NCBI RefSeq assembly: GCF_040409955.1
Contig: NZ_CP123386.1
Coordinates: 1 to 64,000 of the forward strand
Length of the DNA stretch: 64,000 nucleotides
From: Salipiger sp. H15
GTDB lineage: Bacteria > Pseudomonadota > Alphaproteobacteria > Rhodobacterales > Rhodobacteraceae
Direction of reading: 5' to 3'
Position numbers and translations under genes: made by a program. Shown here in pieces: positions 17,408 to 25,784 of the stretch. Position 1 is the first letter of the stretch; every line of letters begins with the position of its first letter. The notes under the pieces were generated by a model. That model was given only the letters and a program-made list of their open reading frames with translations, had not been told where the DNA came from and did no database searches.

Positions 17408-18487
17408 TCACTCCTTCAGCATGCCCCCGAGGTAGCGTTCCCTCAACTTGGCCGTGCCGCGCTTGCCGAGATGCTCGAAGTTCGCGCCGAGCCAGGACTT
17501 GGCCGCCGCATGGCCGGTTTCGTGCAGCTTCAGCAGCATGTCGAGCGCCGGATACATCTTGGTGTGCGGGTCGAGCTCGGACATGGTGGCCTCGTCGTGG
17601 ATCTCGTGGATGCGCAGCTCGTGCAGGGCGCGCAGCAGGTCCGAGCCGCTTTCGCCCTCGTGCGTCTGCATGTGCGCGTAAAGCGCGTCCTGGATGATCG
17701 CGATGCCGCGCAGCTCGGTCAGCAGCGCCTGGTTGAAGACCATCTCGCTCACCCTTTCGGTGATCTCTTCGGGTGAGCGGGCGGTGAAGGTGCGGCGCGC
17801 GGGGTTGATGCTGACCAGCAGCAGGTCGGTCTGCGGCGTGAAGCGCACCAGCGCGGCGATCGGCGGATTGGCGGCATAGCCGCCGTCCCAGTAGTCGACG
17901 CCGTCGATGTTCACCGGCGGAAAGCTCATCGGCAGGCAGGCCGAGGCGATGGCCACGTCCGGAGTGATCTGGTCGTTGCGGAATATATGCGCGCTGCCGG
18001 TGCGGGCATCGGTGGCCGAGATGAAGAGCTGCGGCGCATCCTCGCGGCGCAGCGCCTCGAAATCGACCTGCTCGGCGATCAGCTCGCGCAGGGCCATCTG
18101 CGCCGCGCGCCCCTGCCAGGGCCGGGACGAGACGGTGACCTGCCCGCCGCTGACCATCTGCCACCAGGCGGCGGAGGCGGCGAAGAAGCCGGGAAAGGCC
18201 TCGAGCATCTGGAAGACCGGGGTGGCCTCGCGCGCGGCGGCGTTCACCGAGGTCCAGAAGCGGCGCAGCGCCGCCCGCCCGCCCTCGCGCCCGCCGGTGG
18301 CGATGCCCGAGGCCACGATGATGGCGTTCATCGCCCCGGCGCTGGCACCGGAAAGCGCTCCTATTTCAATGCGTTCCTCCTGCAGAAGCGTGTCGAGCAC
18401 GCCCCAGGTGAAGGCCCCGTGCGCGCCGCCGCCCTGCAGCGCCACGTCGAGGATGATCTTGGAAGTGTCGGAATTGGTATCGGTCAT
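17408..18487 (-). CDS. Patatin-like phospholipase
   Basis: This is a 359-residue cytoplasmic lipid acyl hydrolase. It carries the oxyanion loop GGGAHGAF near residue 20, the nucleophile elbow GASAG near residue 44 and the catalytic Asp in DYWDGGYAANPP near residue 200, so the Ser-Asp dyad is intact. The length is typical of bacterial patatins. The ATG at 18487 begins a short polar stretch directly before the first strand. The phospholipase D gene follows 190 bases downstream on the same strand. A role in phospholipid or polyhydroxyalkanoate-granule lipid turnover is possible; no secretion signal is visible. Confidence 0.87.
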   Translation of the reverse strand: MTDTNSDTSKIILDVALQGGGAHGAFTWGVLDTLLQEERIEIGALSGASAGAMNAIIVASGIATGGREGGRAALRRFWTSVNAAAREATPVFQMLEAFPGFFAASAAWWQMVSGGQVTVSSRPWQGRAAQMALRELIAEQVDFEALRREDAPQLFISATDARTGSAHIFRNDQITPDVAIASACLPMSFPPVNIDGVDYWDGGYAANPPIAALVRFTPQTDLLLVSINPARRTFTARSPEEITERVSEMVFNQALLTELRGIAIIQDALYAHMQTHEGESGSDLLRALHELRIHEIHDEATMSELDPHTKMYPALDMLLKLHETGHAAAKSWLGANFEHLGKRGTAKLRERYLGGMLKE

Positions 18488-18636
18488 GGAAATGCAAAAA
18501 GCCCCCGGATGAGGAGAAATTCTGCAGTGCAGCATAGCGCGGAAGCCGCCGTCGCACCACCAGCGAAAGCTGCCCCTGCGGCAGGGGTCGGCGGGACCGT
18601 GCCGAGACGGTCCCGCCGGTTTCGCGCGGGCCGCGC

Positions 18637-20712
18637 CTAGTGCAGCGGCAGGCGGTAGACCGAGATCATGTCGCCCACCGAGGGCTTCAGGATCGAGTTC
18701 CCGCCCGAGATGAAGGCGACGTATTCGCGCCCGTCATGCTCGTAGACCGCCGGGTTCGAGACCGAGGGCGCCTCGGTCAGGTCGCGCCACAGCTCCTTGC
18801 CGCTCTGCAGGTCGAAGGCGCGCACCATGCCGTCCATCGTCGAGCCGATGAAGATCAGCCCGCCCGCCGTGACCGCCGGGCCGCCGATGCTGGGCGAGCC
18901 CCATGCCTCGGGCATGTAGAAGCCGTATTTCTGCGACATGCCGAGGGGTCTGCGCCAGATCCGCTCGCCAGTGGTCATGTCGATCGCCATCAGTTCGCCG
19001 AAGGGCGGCTTCCAGCAGGGCATGCCCCAGCGGTTCATCGCGGTCTGCAGCGACATGCCGAAGGGCGCGCCGGTCTGCGGATGGAAGCCGCTCTCGCCGA
19101 CCCCCGCCGCGCCGTCGGCCTTCTCGTAGTCCTCGCGCGACCAGAGCTTGATGTACTGCATCACGTGGCTGAAGTTCACCACGGCGATCTGGTGCTCGGG
19201 GTCGAAGCCGACGCCGCCCCATTGCACCGCGCCCGCCGAGTTCGGGAAGGCCCCCGCGCCCTCGCCCTCGGTGGTGGGCGGCGTGTACATGCCCTCGTAG
19301 CTCAGCTTCTTCCAGAGGTCCGAGCATTCGCCGAACGAGGCGAGATCGGCCAGCTTCCACACGTCCGGCAGGCGCGACTGGTCGAGCAGCGGCTTCGGCA
19401 GGGTGGGGAAGGGCTGGGTCGGGGCGTAGACCTCTCCCGCGACTGTCCCCGCGGGGACAGGGCGTTCCTCGATCGGCCAGATGTCCTCGCCGGTCTCGCG
19501 GTTGACCACGAAGAGGAAGCCCATCTTGGTCGCCTGCATCAGCGCCGGGATCTGCTGCCCGTTCACCGTGATGTCCATCAGCGTCGGGGCGGAGTTGATG
19601 TCGTAGTCCCAGATGTCGTGGTGCACCCATTGCCGCGACCAGATCACCTGCCCGGTCTCGACGTCGAGCGCGGTAGTCGAGGTGGCGTAGGGAATGTCGT
19701 CGGTGCGGTTGCCGCCCCAGTAGTTCGGCGAGGGCGAGGCGACGGGCAGGTAGACGATGCCGCGCTCCTCGTCGGCGCTCATCGCGGTCCAGACATTGGC
19801 TGTGCCGGTCTTGGCGCGGATGCTCTCGGGGATCGTGTCGAAGGTCCATTCGAGCTCGCCGGTGCGCGCGTTCACCGAGAAGACCGAGCCCGGAGGCGCC
19901 TCGGCCCAGTCCCAGTCATTGCCGGCCCAGCCGATGATCACGTGATCGCCCACGATGGTCGGCGGCTGCAACAGCGACAGCGGCCAGCGGTCGTTGACCG
20001 TGTTCCACTGGTTCACGTCGAGAACGCCCTTGTCGGCGAAGCCCTCGCAGGGCTTGCCGGTGTCCGCGTCCATGGCGAAGAGCCGCGCGTCCATGGTGCC
20101 GAGATAGACGATCTTCTGGCAGGCGGCGCCCTGCTGCGGGGTCTCGGCCTCCCAGTAGGCGACGCCGCGGTTCTTCAGCGCGGGCTGGGTCAGCGCTTCG
20201 AGCGTCGACTGGCTGTCGAAGGACCAGACCTCCTCTCCGGTTGAGGGGTCAAGCGCCAGCACCCGGTAGAAGGGCGTGCCGATGTAGAGCATGCCATTGG
20301 CGTAGATCGGTGTCGCCGACCAGACGGTGGCGGGCAGATCGCCCGAGCCGTCCGACACGTCGCCGGTATGCGCGCGCCAGGCCAGTTCCAGATCGCCCAC
20401 GTTGCCCGCGTTGATCTCGTCGAGCGGCGAGTATTTCGCGCCAGAAACCTGCCCGTGGAAGCTCGGCCAGCCGGGGCCGGGCGTGGGCACCCTGGCGTCG
20501 GAGGGTTGGCGGAGCGCGGGCACTTCGAGGGTGATCGTCTCGGCGTCGGGCTCGGGCTCGCTGTCATCCTGCGACCGCGGCGCCACGGCGGCCGCGGCCC
20601 CGGTCACGCGCGAGTCCGGCCCGGCCGGGGGCACCGGCGTGACGGCCTGCTGCGCGAGGGCCGGGTGGGCGATGAGGGCGAGAAGGGCAATGCCGCGAAG
20701 AAGCCGGGTCAT
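18637..20712 (-). CDS. PQQ-dependent (glucose/quinate-type) dehydrogenase, periplasmic domain
   Basis: This is a 691-residue quinoprotein. A signal peptide (residues 1-20, ending ALAQ) and a linker rich in acidic residues precede an eight-bladed propeller with repeated tryptophan-docking motifs such as GEEVWSF, GELEWTF, GQVIWSR and GERIWRRP. The block GPGWPSFHGQVSGAKYSPL is typical of the membrane-bound glucose/quinate/shikimate dehydrogenase family. These enzymes oxidise sugars or polyols in the periplasm and reduce ubiquinone. Unlike classical mGDH it lacks the fused N-terminal membrane domain, which is encoded by the preceding gene overlapping by four bases. The neighbouring GltR/GtrS-like system and sugar ABC genes favour glucose. 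Confidence 0.85.
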   Translation of the reverse strand: MTRLLRGIALLALIAHPALAQQAVTPVPPAGPDSRVTGAAAAVAPRSQDDSEPEPDAETITLEVPALRQPSDARVPTPGPGWPSFHGQVSGAKYSPLDEINAGNVGDLELAWRAHTGDVSDGSGDLPATVWSATPIYANGMLYIGTPFYRVLALDPSTGEEVWSFDSQSTLEALTQPALKNRGVAYWEAETPQQGAACQKIVYLGTMDARLFAMDADTGKPCEGFADKGVLDVNQWNTVNDRWPLSLLQPPTIVGDHVIIGWAGNDWDWAEAPPGSVFSVNARTGELEWTFDTIPESIRAKTGTANVWTAMSADEERGIVYLPVASPSPNYWGGNRTDDIPYATSTTALDVETGQVIWSRQWVHHDIWDYDINSAPTLMDITVNGQQIPALMQATKMGFLFVVNRETGEDIWPIEERPVPAGTVAGEVYAPTQPFPTLPKPLLDQSRLPDVWKLADLASFGECSDLWKKLSYEGMYTPPTTEGEGAGAFPNSAGAVQWGGVGFDPEHQIAVVNFSHVMQYIKLWSREDYEKADGAAGVGESGFHPQTGAPFGMSLQTAMNRWGMPCWKPPFGELMAIDMTTGERIWRRPLGMSQKYGFYMPEAWGSPSIGGPAVTAGGLIFIGSTMDGMVRAFDLQSGKELWRDLTEAPSVSNPAVYEHDGREYVAFISGGNSILKPSVGDMISVYRLPLH

Positions 20713-21050
20713 GCGCGTGCTCCTTCCGGGCCGGACAGTGCCGCGATCCAGCCAAGCGCGCAGACGGCGAGCGCGGCGAGCATCACCCACTGGTGCATGA
20801 GCGCGCTGGCGAAGGCGGTCAGCAGCAGTCCGAGCGCGAGCAGCAGCAGCAGGACGACGCGCGCGCCGCGGGCGCGCGCGCGCGCCATGAGCGCCGCGCC
20901 GATGAGCAGGCAGAGCGCGCCGAAGGCGGCGGCGAGCGGACCCCAGACGCCGGTCACGCCGGTGAGCGGGGCGACATAGCCGTAAAGGCCGCAGCCGATG
21001 GCAACGAGTGCCGAGACCATCATCACGGTCAGGCCGGTTCGGTAGGACAT
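20709..21050 (-). CDS. Four-helix membrane protein, candidate anchor of the PQQ dehydrogenase
   Basis: This is a 113-residue protein made almost entirely of four hydrophobic helices (about residues 5-30, 35-57, 63-84 and 88-108). Its stop overlaps the start of the PQQ dehydrogenase as ATGA, indicating translational coupling. In membrane glucose and quinate dehydrogenases a helical N-terminal domain of similar size is fused to the propeller and handles membrane attachment and quinone reduction. I infer that here the two parts are separate subunits. An alternative is an unrelated accessory membrane protein. Confidence 0.75.
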   Translation of the reverse strand: MSYRTGLTVMMVSALVAIGCGLYGYVAPLTGVTGVWGPLAAAFGALCLLIGAALMARARARGARVVLLLLLALGLLLTAFASALMHQWVMLAALAVCALGWIAALSGPEGARA

Positions 21051-21173
21051 GGTGAGTTTCCCGTTTGCTTTCCCGGCGGGCCGCGCGGTGGAGTGGCGCG
21101 CGGCCGCGTCCCTTCAAGGAGTAGGGCGCATTCCGGGGTAGGCAAATTTCCGCGCAGTCACGGCGCCGGGAGG

Positions 21174-22616
21174 TCACCCCCGCCGGATGGTGAACACCGC
21201 GCGCAGCCCGTGCGGGGCGGTCTCGAAATGCAGCGTGCCACCGTGCATCATGGCGACGGTGGACACGATGCTGAGCCCGAGCCCGATGCCGTCGCTCGAC
21301 TGGGCGTTGGCGCCGCGGCGGAACGGGGCCATCAGCGCCTCGATCTGCTCGGTCGAGCGCATGCCGCTCTCGTCCTCGACCATGATCGTCGCGGTCTCGG
21401 CCCCGGCCTCGAGGCGCAGCACTGCGCGGCGGCCGTATTTCAGCGCGTTGTCCACGAGGTTCGAGACCGCCCGCTGGATCGAGACCGGCCGGGCGGTGAC
21501 GATCACCCGGTGCGCCCCCTCGACCACCTGCGCGCCGCGGCGCGAGGTGAAGAGCGACTGCCCGGCGCGCAGCACCATCGGCTCGACGCTGGCAAGGCTG
21601 ACAGGGTGGCCGGTGTCGCGGTAGTCGTCCACCAGCGCCTCGACCAGCGCCGAGAGCGACAGCTCGCGCGGCTCCTCGATGTTCAGCTCGGCGCGGGTGT
21701 AGGTGAGGGCGCTCTCGATGATCGCGGTCATCTGGTCGATGTCGGCCTCGAATTTCTCCCGCAGCGCCGCGTCCTCGATCAGCGCCGAGCGCAGGCGCAG
21801 GCGCGTGGCGGGGGTGCCGAGGTCGTGGCTGACCCCCGAGAGCACCACGGCGCGCTTGGCAAGCTGCTCGCGCTCGGCCTCGAGGTAGGTGTTCACCGCC
21901 TCGACGATGGCACGCAGCTCGGCGGGGCCCTCGGCCTCGTAGCTCTCGGGCCCGCCGAGATGGCGGCGCGCGGCGAGCGCGGCGGCGAAGTCGGTGAAGC
22001 GCGCGGCGGTGCCGGTCACCAGCGTGAAGATCACCCCCAGCGCCAGCAGCGCGAGGGCGATGGCGGGCAGGCGCAGGTCGGCGGGGGCGGCCGCGCAGCC
22101 CCAGACCAGCGGCGCCTCGACGCGCTGCCACTCGCCGCCGTCGGGACGGGCGATGATCTGCGGGTGGCTGCAGTAGCGCGCCATCAGCCGGGTGAGCTGG
22201 CCCAGCGTCTCCTCGGGGCGCTGGCCGGGGCGCGAGGGCAGCTCGGCGACGCGGTACTGCAGCCCGTCCGAGATCACCGCCAGCTGCAACCCCTCGCCGC
22301 CGGAGCCGTCGGGCAGGATCGGGGCGAGAGTGACATAGGAGGGGCTGGGCAGGCCGGAGAGCGCGGCGAAGGCGCCTTGCTCGGCGCGGGCGGCATCCGG
22401 CGGCGCGAGCGGCGTGAGCGTGACGTCGGCGGGCGGCGCGGCGGCCCGCGCGAGGGTGGAATAGAGCAGGATGCCCGCCCGCTCGGCGCGGTCGAGATGC
22501 GTGGTCCAGCGGGTCTGCGACAGGCTCCACATGGCGGTGATCACCACCCCGGCGAGCGCCGCCGCGAGGATCAGCAGCGTGCCCGAGACACGCAGGCTCG
22601 GCCCGGCGCGGCTCAT
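21174..22616 (-). CDS. Sensor histidine kinase, GtrS-like
   Basis: This is a 480-residue membrane kinase. A first membrane helix (residues 10-30) and a second (about 180-202) bracket a periplasmic sensor domain of about 150 residues. HAMP-like and dimerisation segments follow, with the phospho-acceptor in SGVSHDLGTPATRLRLR (His about residue 262), an N box NLVDNALKYG and a G box GIGLGLSIV. The response regulator gene ends ten bases upstream. Size and placement beside a sugar ABC transporter mirror GtrS of Pseudomonas, which senses glucose oxidation products. The D/G box region reads EDESGM where DxGxG is usual, a mild divergence. Confidence 0.83.
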   Translation of the reverse strand: MSRAGPSLRVSGTLLILAAALAGVVITAMWSLSQTRWTTHLDRAERAGILLYSTLARAAAPPADVTLTPLAPPDAARAEQGAFAALSGLPSPSYVTLAPILPDGSGGEGLQLAVISDGLQYRVAELPSRPGQRPEETLGQLTRLMARYCSHPQIIARPDGGEWQRVEAPLVWGCAAAPADLRLPAIALALLALGVIFTLVTGTAARFTDFAAALAARRHLGGPESYEAEGPAELRAIVEAVNTYLEAEREQLAKRAVVLSGVSHDLGTPATRLRLRSALIEDAALREKFEADIDQMTAIIESALTYTRAELNIEEPRELSLSALVEALVDDYRDTGHPVSLASVEPMVLRAGQSLFTSRRGAQVVEGAHRVIVTARPVSIQRAVSNLVDNALKYGRRAVLRLEAGAETATIMVEDESGMRSTEQIEALMAPFRRGANAQSSDGIGLGLSIVSTVAMMHGGTLHFETAPHGLRAVFTIRRG

Positions 22617-22626
22617 GTGCGCGGCC

Positions 22627-23361
22627 TCATGTCTCTTCGGTGGTCACGTCCACCGCGAAGACGTAGCCCACGCCGCGCTCGGTGCGCAGCATCTGCGGCT
22701 CCTTCGGCGTCTTCTCGATCTTCGAGCGCAGCCGTCCCACCAGCACGTCGATGGCGCGGCCCTGCGCGTCCTCGGCGCCGCCCTCGCCGGTGACGTCGAG
22801 CGCGGCGGCGATCTCCTCGCGGGTCAGCGGGATGAAGGGATTGGCCAGCAGCGCCTGCAGCAGCATCGTCTCGCGCCGCGACAGCAGCACCTGGAAGCCC
22901 TCGGGCGAGGTCACCTCGTCGCGCTTGGCGTCGTAGCGCCAGCCGGCGAAGCGGAAGCTCTGGGTGCGGCGGCGATGCGCGAGCGAGGCGGTACGGCGGG
23001 CGCGGGCCAGCACCGCCCGCACCTGCGCCACCATGAGATCGGGGTTGAACGGCTTGGCGATGTAGTCGTCGGCGCCGACCTCGTAGCCCGCCATGCGCTG
23101 GTGATCGGCCGAGAGCGCCGAGACCATGATGATCGGCACGTCCTGCTCGCGCCGCAGCCGGGCGCAGATCTCGATGCCGCTCTCGTCGCCGAGCATCACG
23201 TCGAGCAGGATGAGGTCGATCCGCCCCGCCTCCATGGCCGCGGCGATCTCGGCCATGTTCTGCGCACCATGGGCGATGAAGCCCTGCTTTTGCAGGAACT
23301 GTGTCATCATGCTGCGCATCTCGGAATCATCGTCGACGACCAGCAGTCTTGAGATGGTCAC
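22627..23361 (-). CDS. OmpR-family response regulator, GltR-like
   Basis: This is a 244-residue regulator. The receiver domain (residues 1-120) has the acidic pocket VVDDDSE, the phosphorylated Asp54 in LILLDVML and Lys in the AKPFNP loop. The C-terminal winged helix (about residues 145-235) ends with RGVGYVFAV, standard for OmpR/PhoB members. The GTG start is preceded by GAGGAGA. It is the first gene of a unit with the kinase and is divergent from the sugar ABC operon, an arrangement also seen for gltR-gtrS of Pseudomonas. Its probable targets are its own promoter and the ABC operon through the 10-base-phased repeats at 23428-23446. Confidence 0.87.
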   Translation of the reverse strand: MTISRLLVVDDDSEMRSMMTQFLQKQGFIAHGAQNMAEIAAAMEAGRIDLILLDVMLGDESGIEICARLRREQDVPIIMVSALSADHQRMAGYEVGADDYIAKPFNPDLMVAQVRAVLARARRTASLAHRRRTQSFRFAGWRYDAKRDEVTSPEGFQVLLSRRETMLLQALLANPFIPLTREEIAAALDVTGEGGAEDAQGRAIDVLVGRLRSKIEKTPKEPQMLRTERGVGYVFAVDVTTEET

Positions 23362-23427
23362 GCGTCTCTCCTCGCGGCGGGGTCCGGCGCGGAGTCTTTC
23401 CCCGGTCCGGCGGTCTTGGCAATCGTG

Positions 23428-23446
23428 CTGTAACAGCCTGTAACAG
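23428..23446. promoter_or_regulatory. Direct repeat, candidate response-regulator box
   Basis: Two identical CTGTAACAG nonamers begin at 23428 and 23438, exactly one helical turn apart. Tandem half-sites with ten-base phasing are the usual binding pattern of OmpR-family regulators. The element lies in the 213-base spacer between the regulator gene and the sugar ABC operon, so it could control both. Confidence 0.55.
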
Positions 23447-23574
23447 ATCGTCCGGATTTCTGAAGGGATGCTGCGCGGCGGCGTGGGGTAAGGCCTTGCG
23501 AAAAACTCGGGCCAAAGCGCACGATCCCGCCCACCGCTGCCTGCGGAGGCAGCAATAACGGGAGGAATACCGAC

Positions 23575-24819
23575 ATGAAATACACCGCCAAGGCGGCCAT
23601 CTCCGCCCTTGCCCTGACGGTTGCAGGCGCAGCCTACGCCGAGCCGCAGGCCGAAGTCCTGCACTGGTGGACTGCCGGTGGCGAGGCCAAGGCCGTCGCC
23701 GTTCTGCAGCAGGAATTCTCGGAGAATGGCGGCACCTGGACCGACATGCCGGTGGCCGGCGGCGGCGGCGATGCCGCGATGACCGCGCTGCGCGCACGGG
23801 TGCTGTCGGGCAACGCGCCGACCGCCGTGCAGCTCAAGGGTCCGGCGATCCAGGAGTGGTACGAAGAGGGCGTCCTGGCCGACATCTCGTCGGTCGCGGA
23901 AGCCGAGGGCTGGGCCGACGTCCTGCCCGCGCAGATCGCCGAGCACATGAAGTGCGAGGGTGCCTGGTGCGCCGCGCCGGTCAACGTGCACCGCGTCGAC
24001 TGGATCTGGGCCAACAAGGCCGTGCTCGACGCCAACGGCATCGAGATGCCGACCACCTGGGACGAGTTCAACGCCGCAGCCGAGAAGCTGAAGGCGGCGG
24101 GCATCATCCCGCTGGCGCACGGCGGCCAGTCCTGGCAGGACGCCACCGTGTTCGAGACCGTCGTTCTGGGCCTCGGCGGACCCGAGTTCTTCAAGAAGGC
24201 GCTCGTGGACCTCGACCAGGACGCGCTGACCTCGGACACCATGGTCAAGGTCTTCGACGAGATGCGCATCCTGCGCGGCTACGTGGACGAGAACTTCTCG
24301 GGCCGTGACTGGAACCTCGCGACCGCGATGGTGATGAACGGCGAAGCCGCCTTCCAGATCATGGGCGACTGGGCCAAGGGTGAATTCCTCGCCGCCGGCA
24401 AGGTGCCGGGCAAGGACTTCCTCTGCGGCGCGACCCCGGGTGAGGGCTACCTCTACAACGTCGACAGCTTCGCCATGTTCGAAGTGGAAGGCGACGACAA
24501 GAAAGCCGGCCAGGAACTGCTGGCCAAGCTGATCGTCGGCCCGAACTTCCAGAAGGTGTTCAACCTGAACAAGGGCTCGATCCCGGTCCGCACCGACGTC
24601 GCTCTCGACGAGTTCGACGAATGCGCGGTGAAATCGGCCGAGGACATGAAGGCAACCGCCGAGAACGGCACGCTGCTGCCCTCCTACGCCCATGGCATGG
24701 CGCTGCGCGGTGCGCAGTCCGGCGCGATCACCGACGTGGTGACGGCGCACTTCAACTCGGACATGAGCTCCGAGGATGCGGTGAAGATGCTCGCGGACGC
24801 TGTCGCGAACTCGATGTAA
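23575..24819 (+). CDS. gtsA: Sugar ABC transporter substrate-binding protein (glucose-type, GtsA-like)
   Basis: This is a 414-residue periplasmic binding protein of the extracellular solute-binding family 1. It has a signal peptide with an AYAE cleavage site near residue 21 and begins with the LHWWTAGGEAKAV segment typical of glucose/mannose binders such as Pseudomonas GtsA. A GDWAKGEF motif near residue 265 and several Trp residues fit sugar stacking. It heads an operon with two permeases and an ATPase. An intercistronic hairpin follows the stop codon, a usual way to make more binding protein than permease. Ligand assignment to glucose rests on family likeness and context. Confidence 0.87.
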   Translation: MKYTAKAAISALALTVAGAAYAEPQAEVLHWWTAGGEAKAVAVLQQEFSENGGTWTDMPVAGGGGDAAMTALRARVLSGNAPTAVQLKGPAIQEWYEEGVLADISSVAEAEGWADVLPAQIAEHMKCEGAWCAAPVNVHRVDWIWANKAVLDANGIEMPTTWDEFNAAAEKLKAAGIIPLAHGGQSWQDATVFETVVLGLGGPEFFKKALVDLDQDALTSDTMVKVFDEMRILRGYVDENFSGRDWNLATAMVMNGEAAFQIMGDWAKGEFLAAGKVPGKDFLCGATPGEGYLYNVDSFAMFEVEGDDKKAGQELLAKLIVGPNFQKVFNLNKGSIPVRTDVALDEFDECAVKSAEDMKATAENGTLLPSYAHGMALRGAQSGAITDVVTAHFNSDMSSEDAVKMLADAVANSM

Positions 24820-24865
24820 TCCCCGTTCCCGGTCTTTGATCCCAGGGTCTCTGACCATACAGAAG

Positions 24866-24895
24866 CGGGCCCGTCTCACCTTCGGGGCGGGCCCG
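24866..24895 (+). other. Intercistronic hairpin after the binding-protein gene
   Basis: Two copies of the self-complementary octamer CGGGCCCG (24866-24873 and 24888-24895) can pair to form a stem with a 14-base loop between the binding-protein and first permease genes. Such structures stabilise or partly terminate the upstream transcript. Confidence 0.5.
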
Positions 24896-24911
24896 TCATT
24901 AGGAGAACACC

Positions 24912-25784
24912 ATGGCCAAATGGTTCGAAACCCATTTGCCGAAGATCGTGCTGGCGCCCAGCTTCATCGCGGTCCTGATCTTCGTCTACGGCTTCATCGG
25001 CTGGACCGCCTGGGTGTCGCTCACCCGCTCCAAGCTGATGCCGCGCTACGAGATCGACGGCTTCATCCAGTACGACCGGCTCTTTGCCTCCCCGCGCTGG
25101 GACACGGCAATGAACAACCTCTACATCTTCGGGGGCATGTTCATCGTCATCTCGCTGGTGCTGGGGCTGATCCTCGCGATCCTGCTCGACCAGCAGATCC
25201 GCGTCGAGGGCGCGATCCGCACGATCTACCTCTACCCCATGGCGCTGTCGATGATCGTCACCGGCACCGCGTGGAAATGGATCCTGAACCCGGGCCTCGG
25301 CGTGCAGGCCATGGTGCAGGGCTGGGGGTTCGAGAACTTCAAGTTCGACTGGCTGGTGAACCCGGACATGGCCATCTACACGGTGGTGATGGCGGCGATC
25401 TGGCAGAGCTCGGGCTTCGTCATGGCGCTCTTCCTCGCAGGCCTGCGCTCGGTCGATACCGAAATCATCCGCGCGGCGCAGATCGACGGCATCCCGACCT
25501 GGCGCGTCTACACCGCGATCATCATCCCCTCGATGGCGCCGATCTTCCTGTCGGCCTTCATCGTGCTGGCGCACCTCGCGATCAAGAGCTTCGACCTCGT
25601 GATCGCGCTGACCGGCGGCGGCCCCGGCTATGCCACCGACCTGCCGGCGACCTACATGTACGCGATGGCCTTCTCGCGCGGCGACGTCGGCCAGGCGGCA
25701 AGCTCGGCGATGATCATGATGATGGTGATCTTCATCATCGTGGTGCCCTATCTCTACTCCGAACTGAGGGCGAAAAATGACTGA
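24912..25784 (+). CDS. gtsB: Sugar ABC transporter permease (GtsB-like)
   Basis: This is a 290-residue MalF-type inner membrane permease with six predicted helices. The cytoplasmic EAA loop is visible near residue 190 as AAQIDGIPTWRVYTAIIIPSM, the docking site for the ATPase. The last helix and the stop overlap the next permease gene by eight bases. It pairs with the second permease to form the channel of the sugar importer. Confidence 0.88.
   Translation: MAKWFETHLPKIVLAPSFIAVLIFVYGFIGWTAWVSLTRSKLMPRYEIDGFIQYDRLFASPRWDTAMNNLYIFGGMFIVISLVLGLILAILLDQQIRVEGAIRTIYLYPMALSMIVTGTAWKWILNPGLGVQAMVQGWGFENFKFDWLVNPDMAIYTVVMAAIWQSSGFVMALFLAGLRSVDTEIIRAAQIDGIPTWRVYTAIIIPSMAPIFLSAFIVLAHLAIKSFDLVIALTGGGPGYATDLPATYMYAMAFSRGDVGQAASSAMIMMMVIFIIVVPYLYSELRAKND

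Noticed and set aside
20713..22530. Upstream continuation of the PQQ dehydrogenase frame over the kinase gene
   Set aside because: The real protein begins with a signal peptide at 20712; the upstream translation is Arg/Ala/Pro-rich antisense-like sequence overlapping the kinase in another frame.
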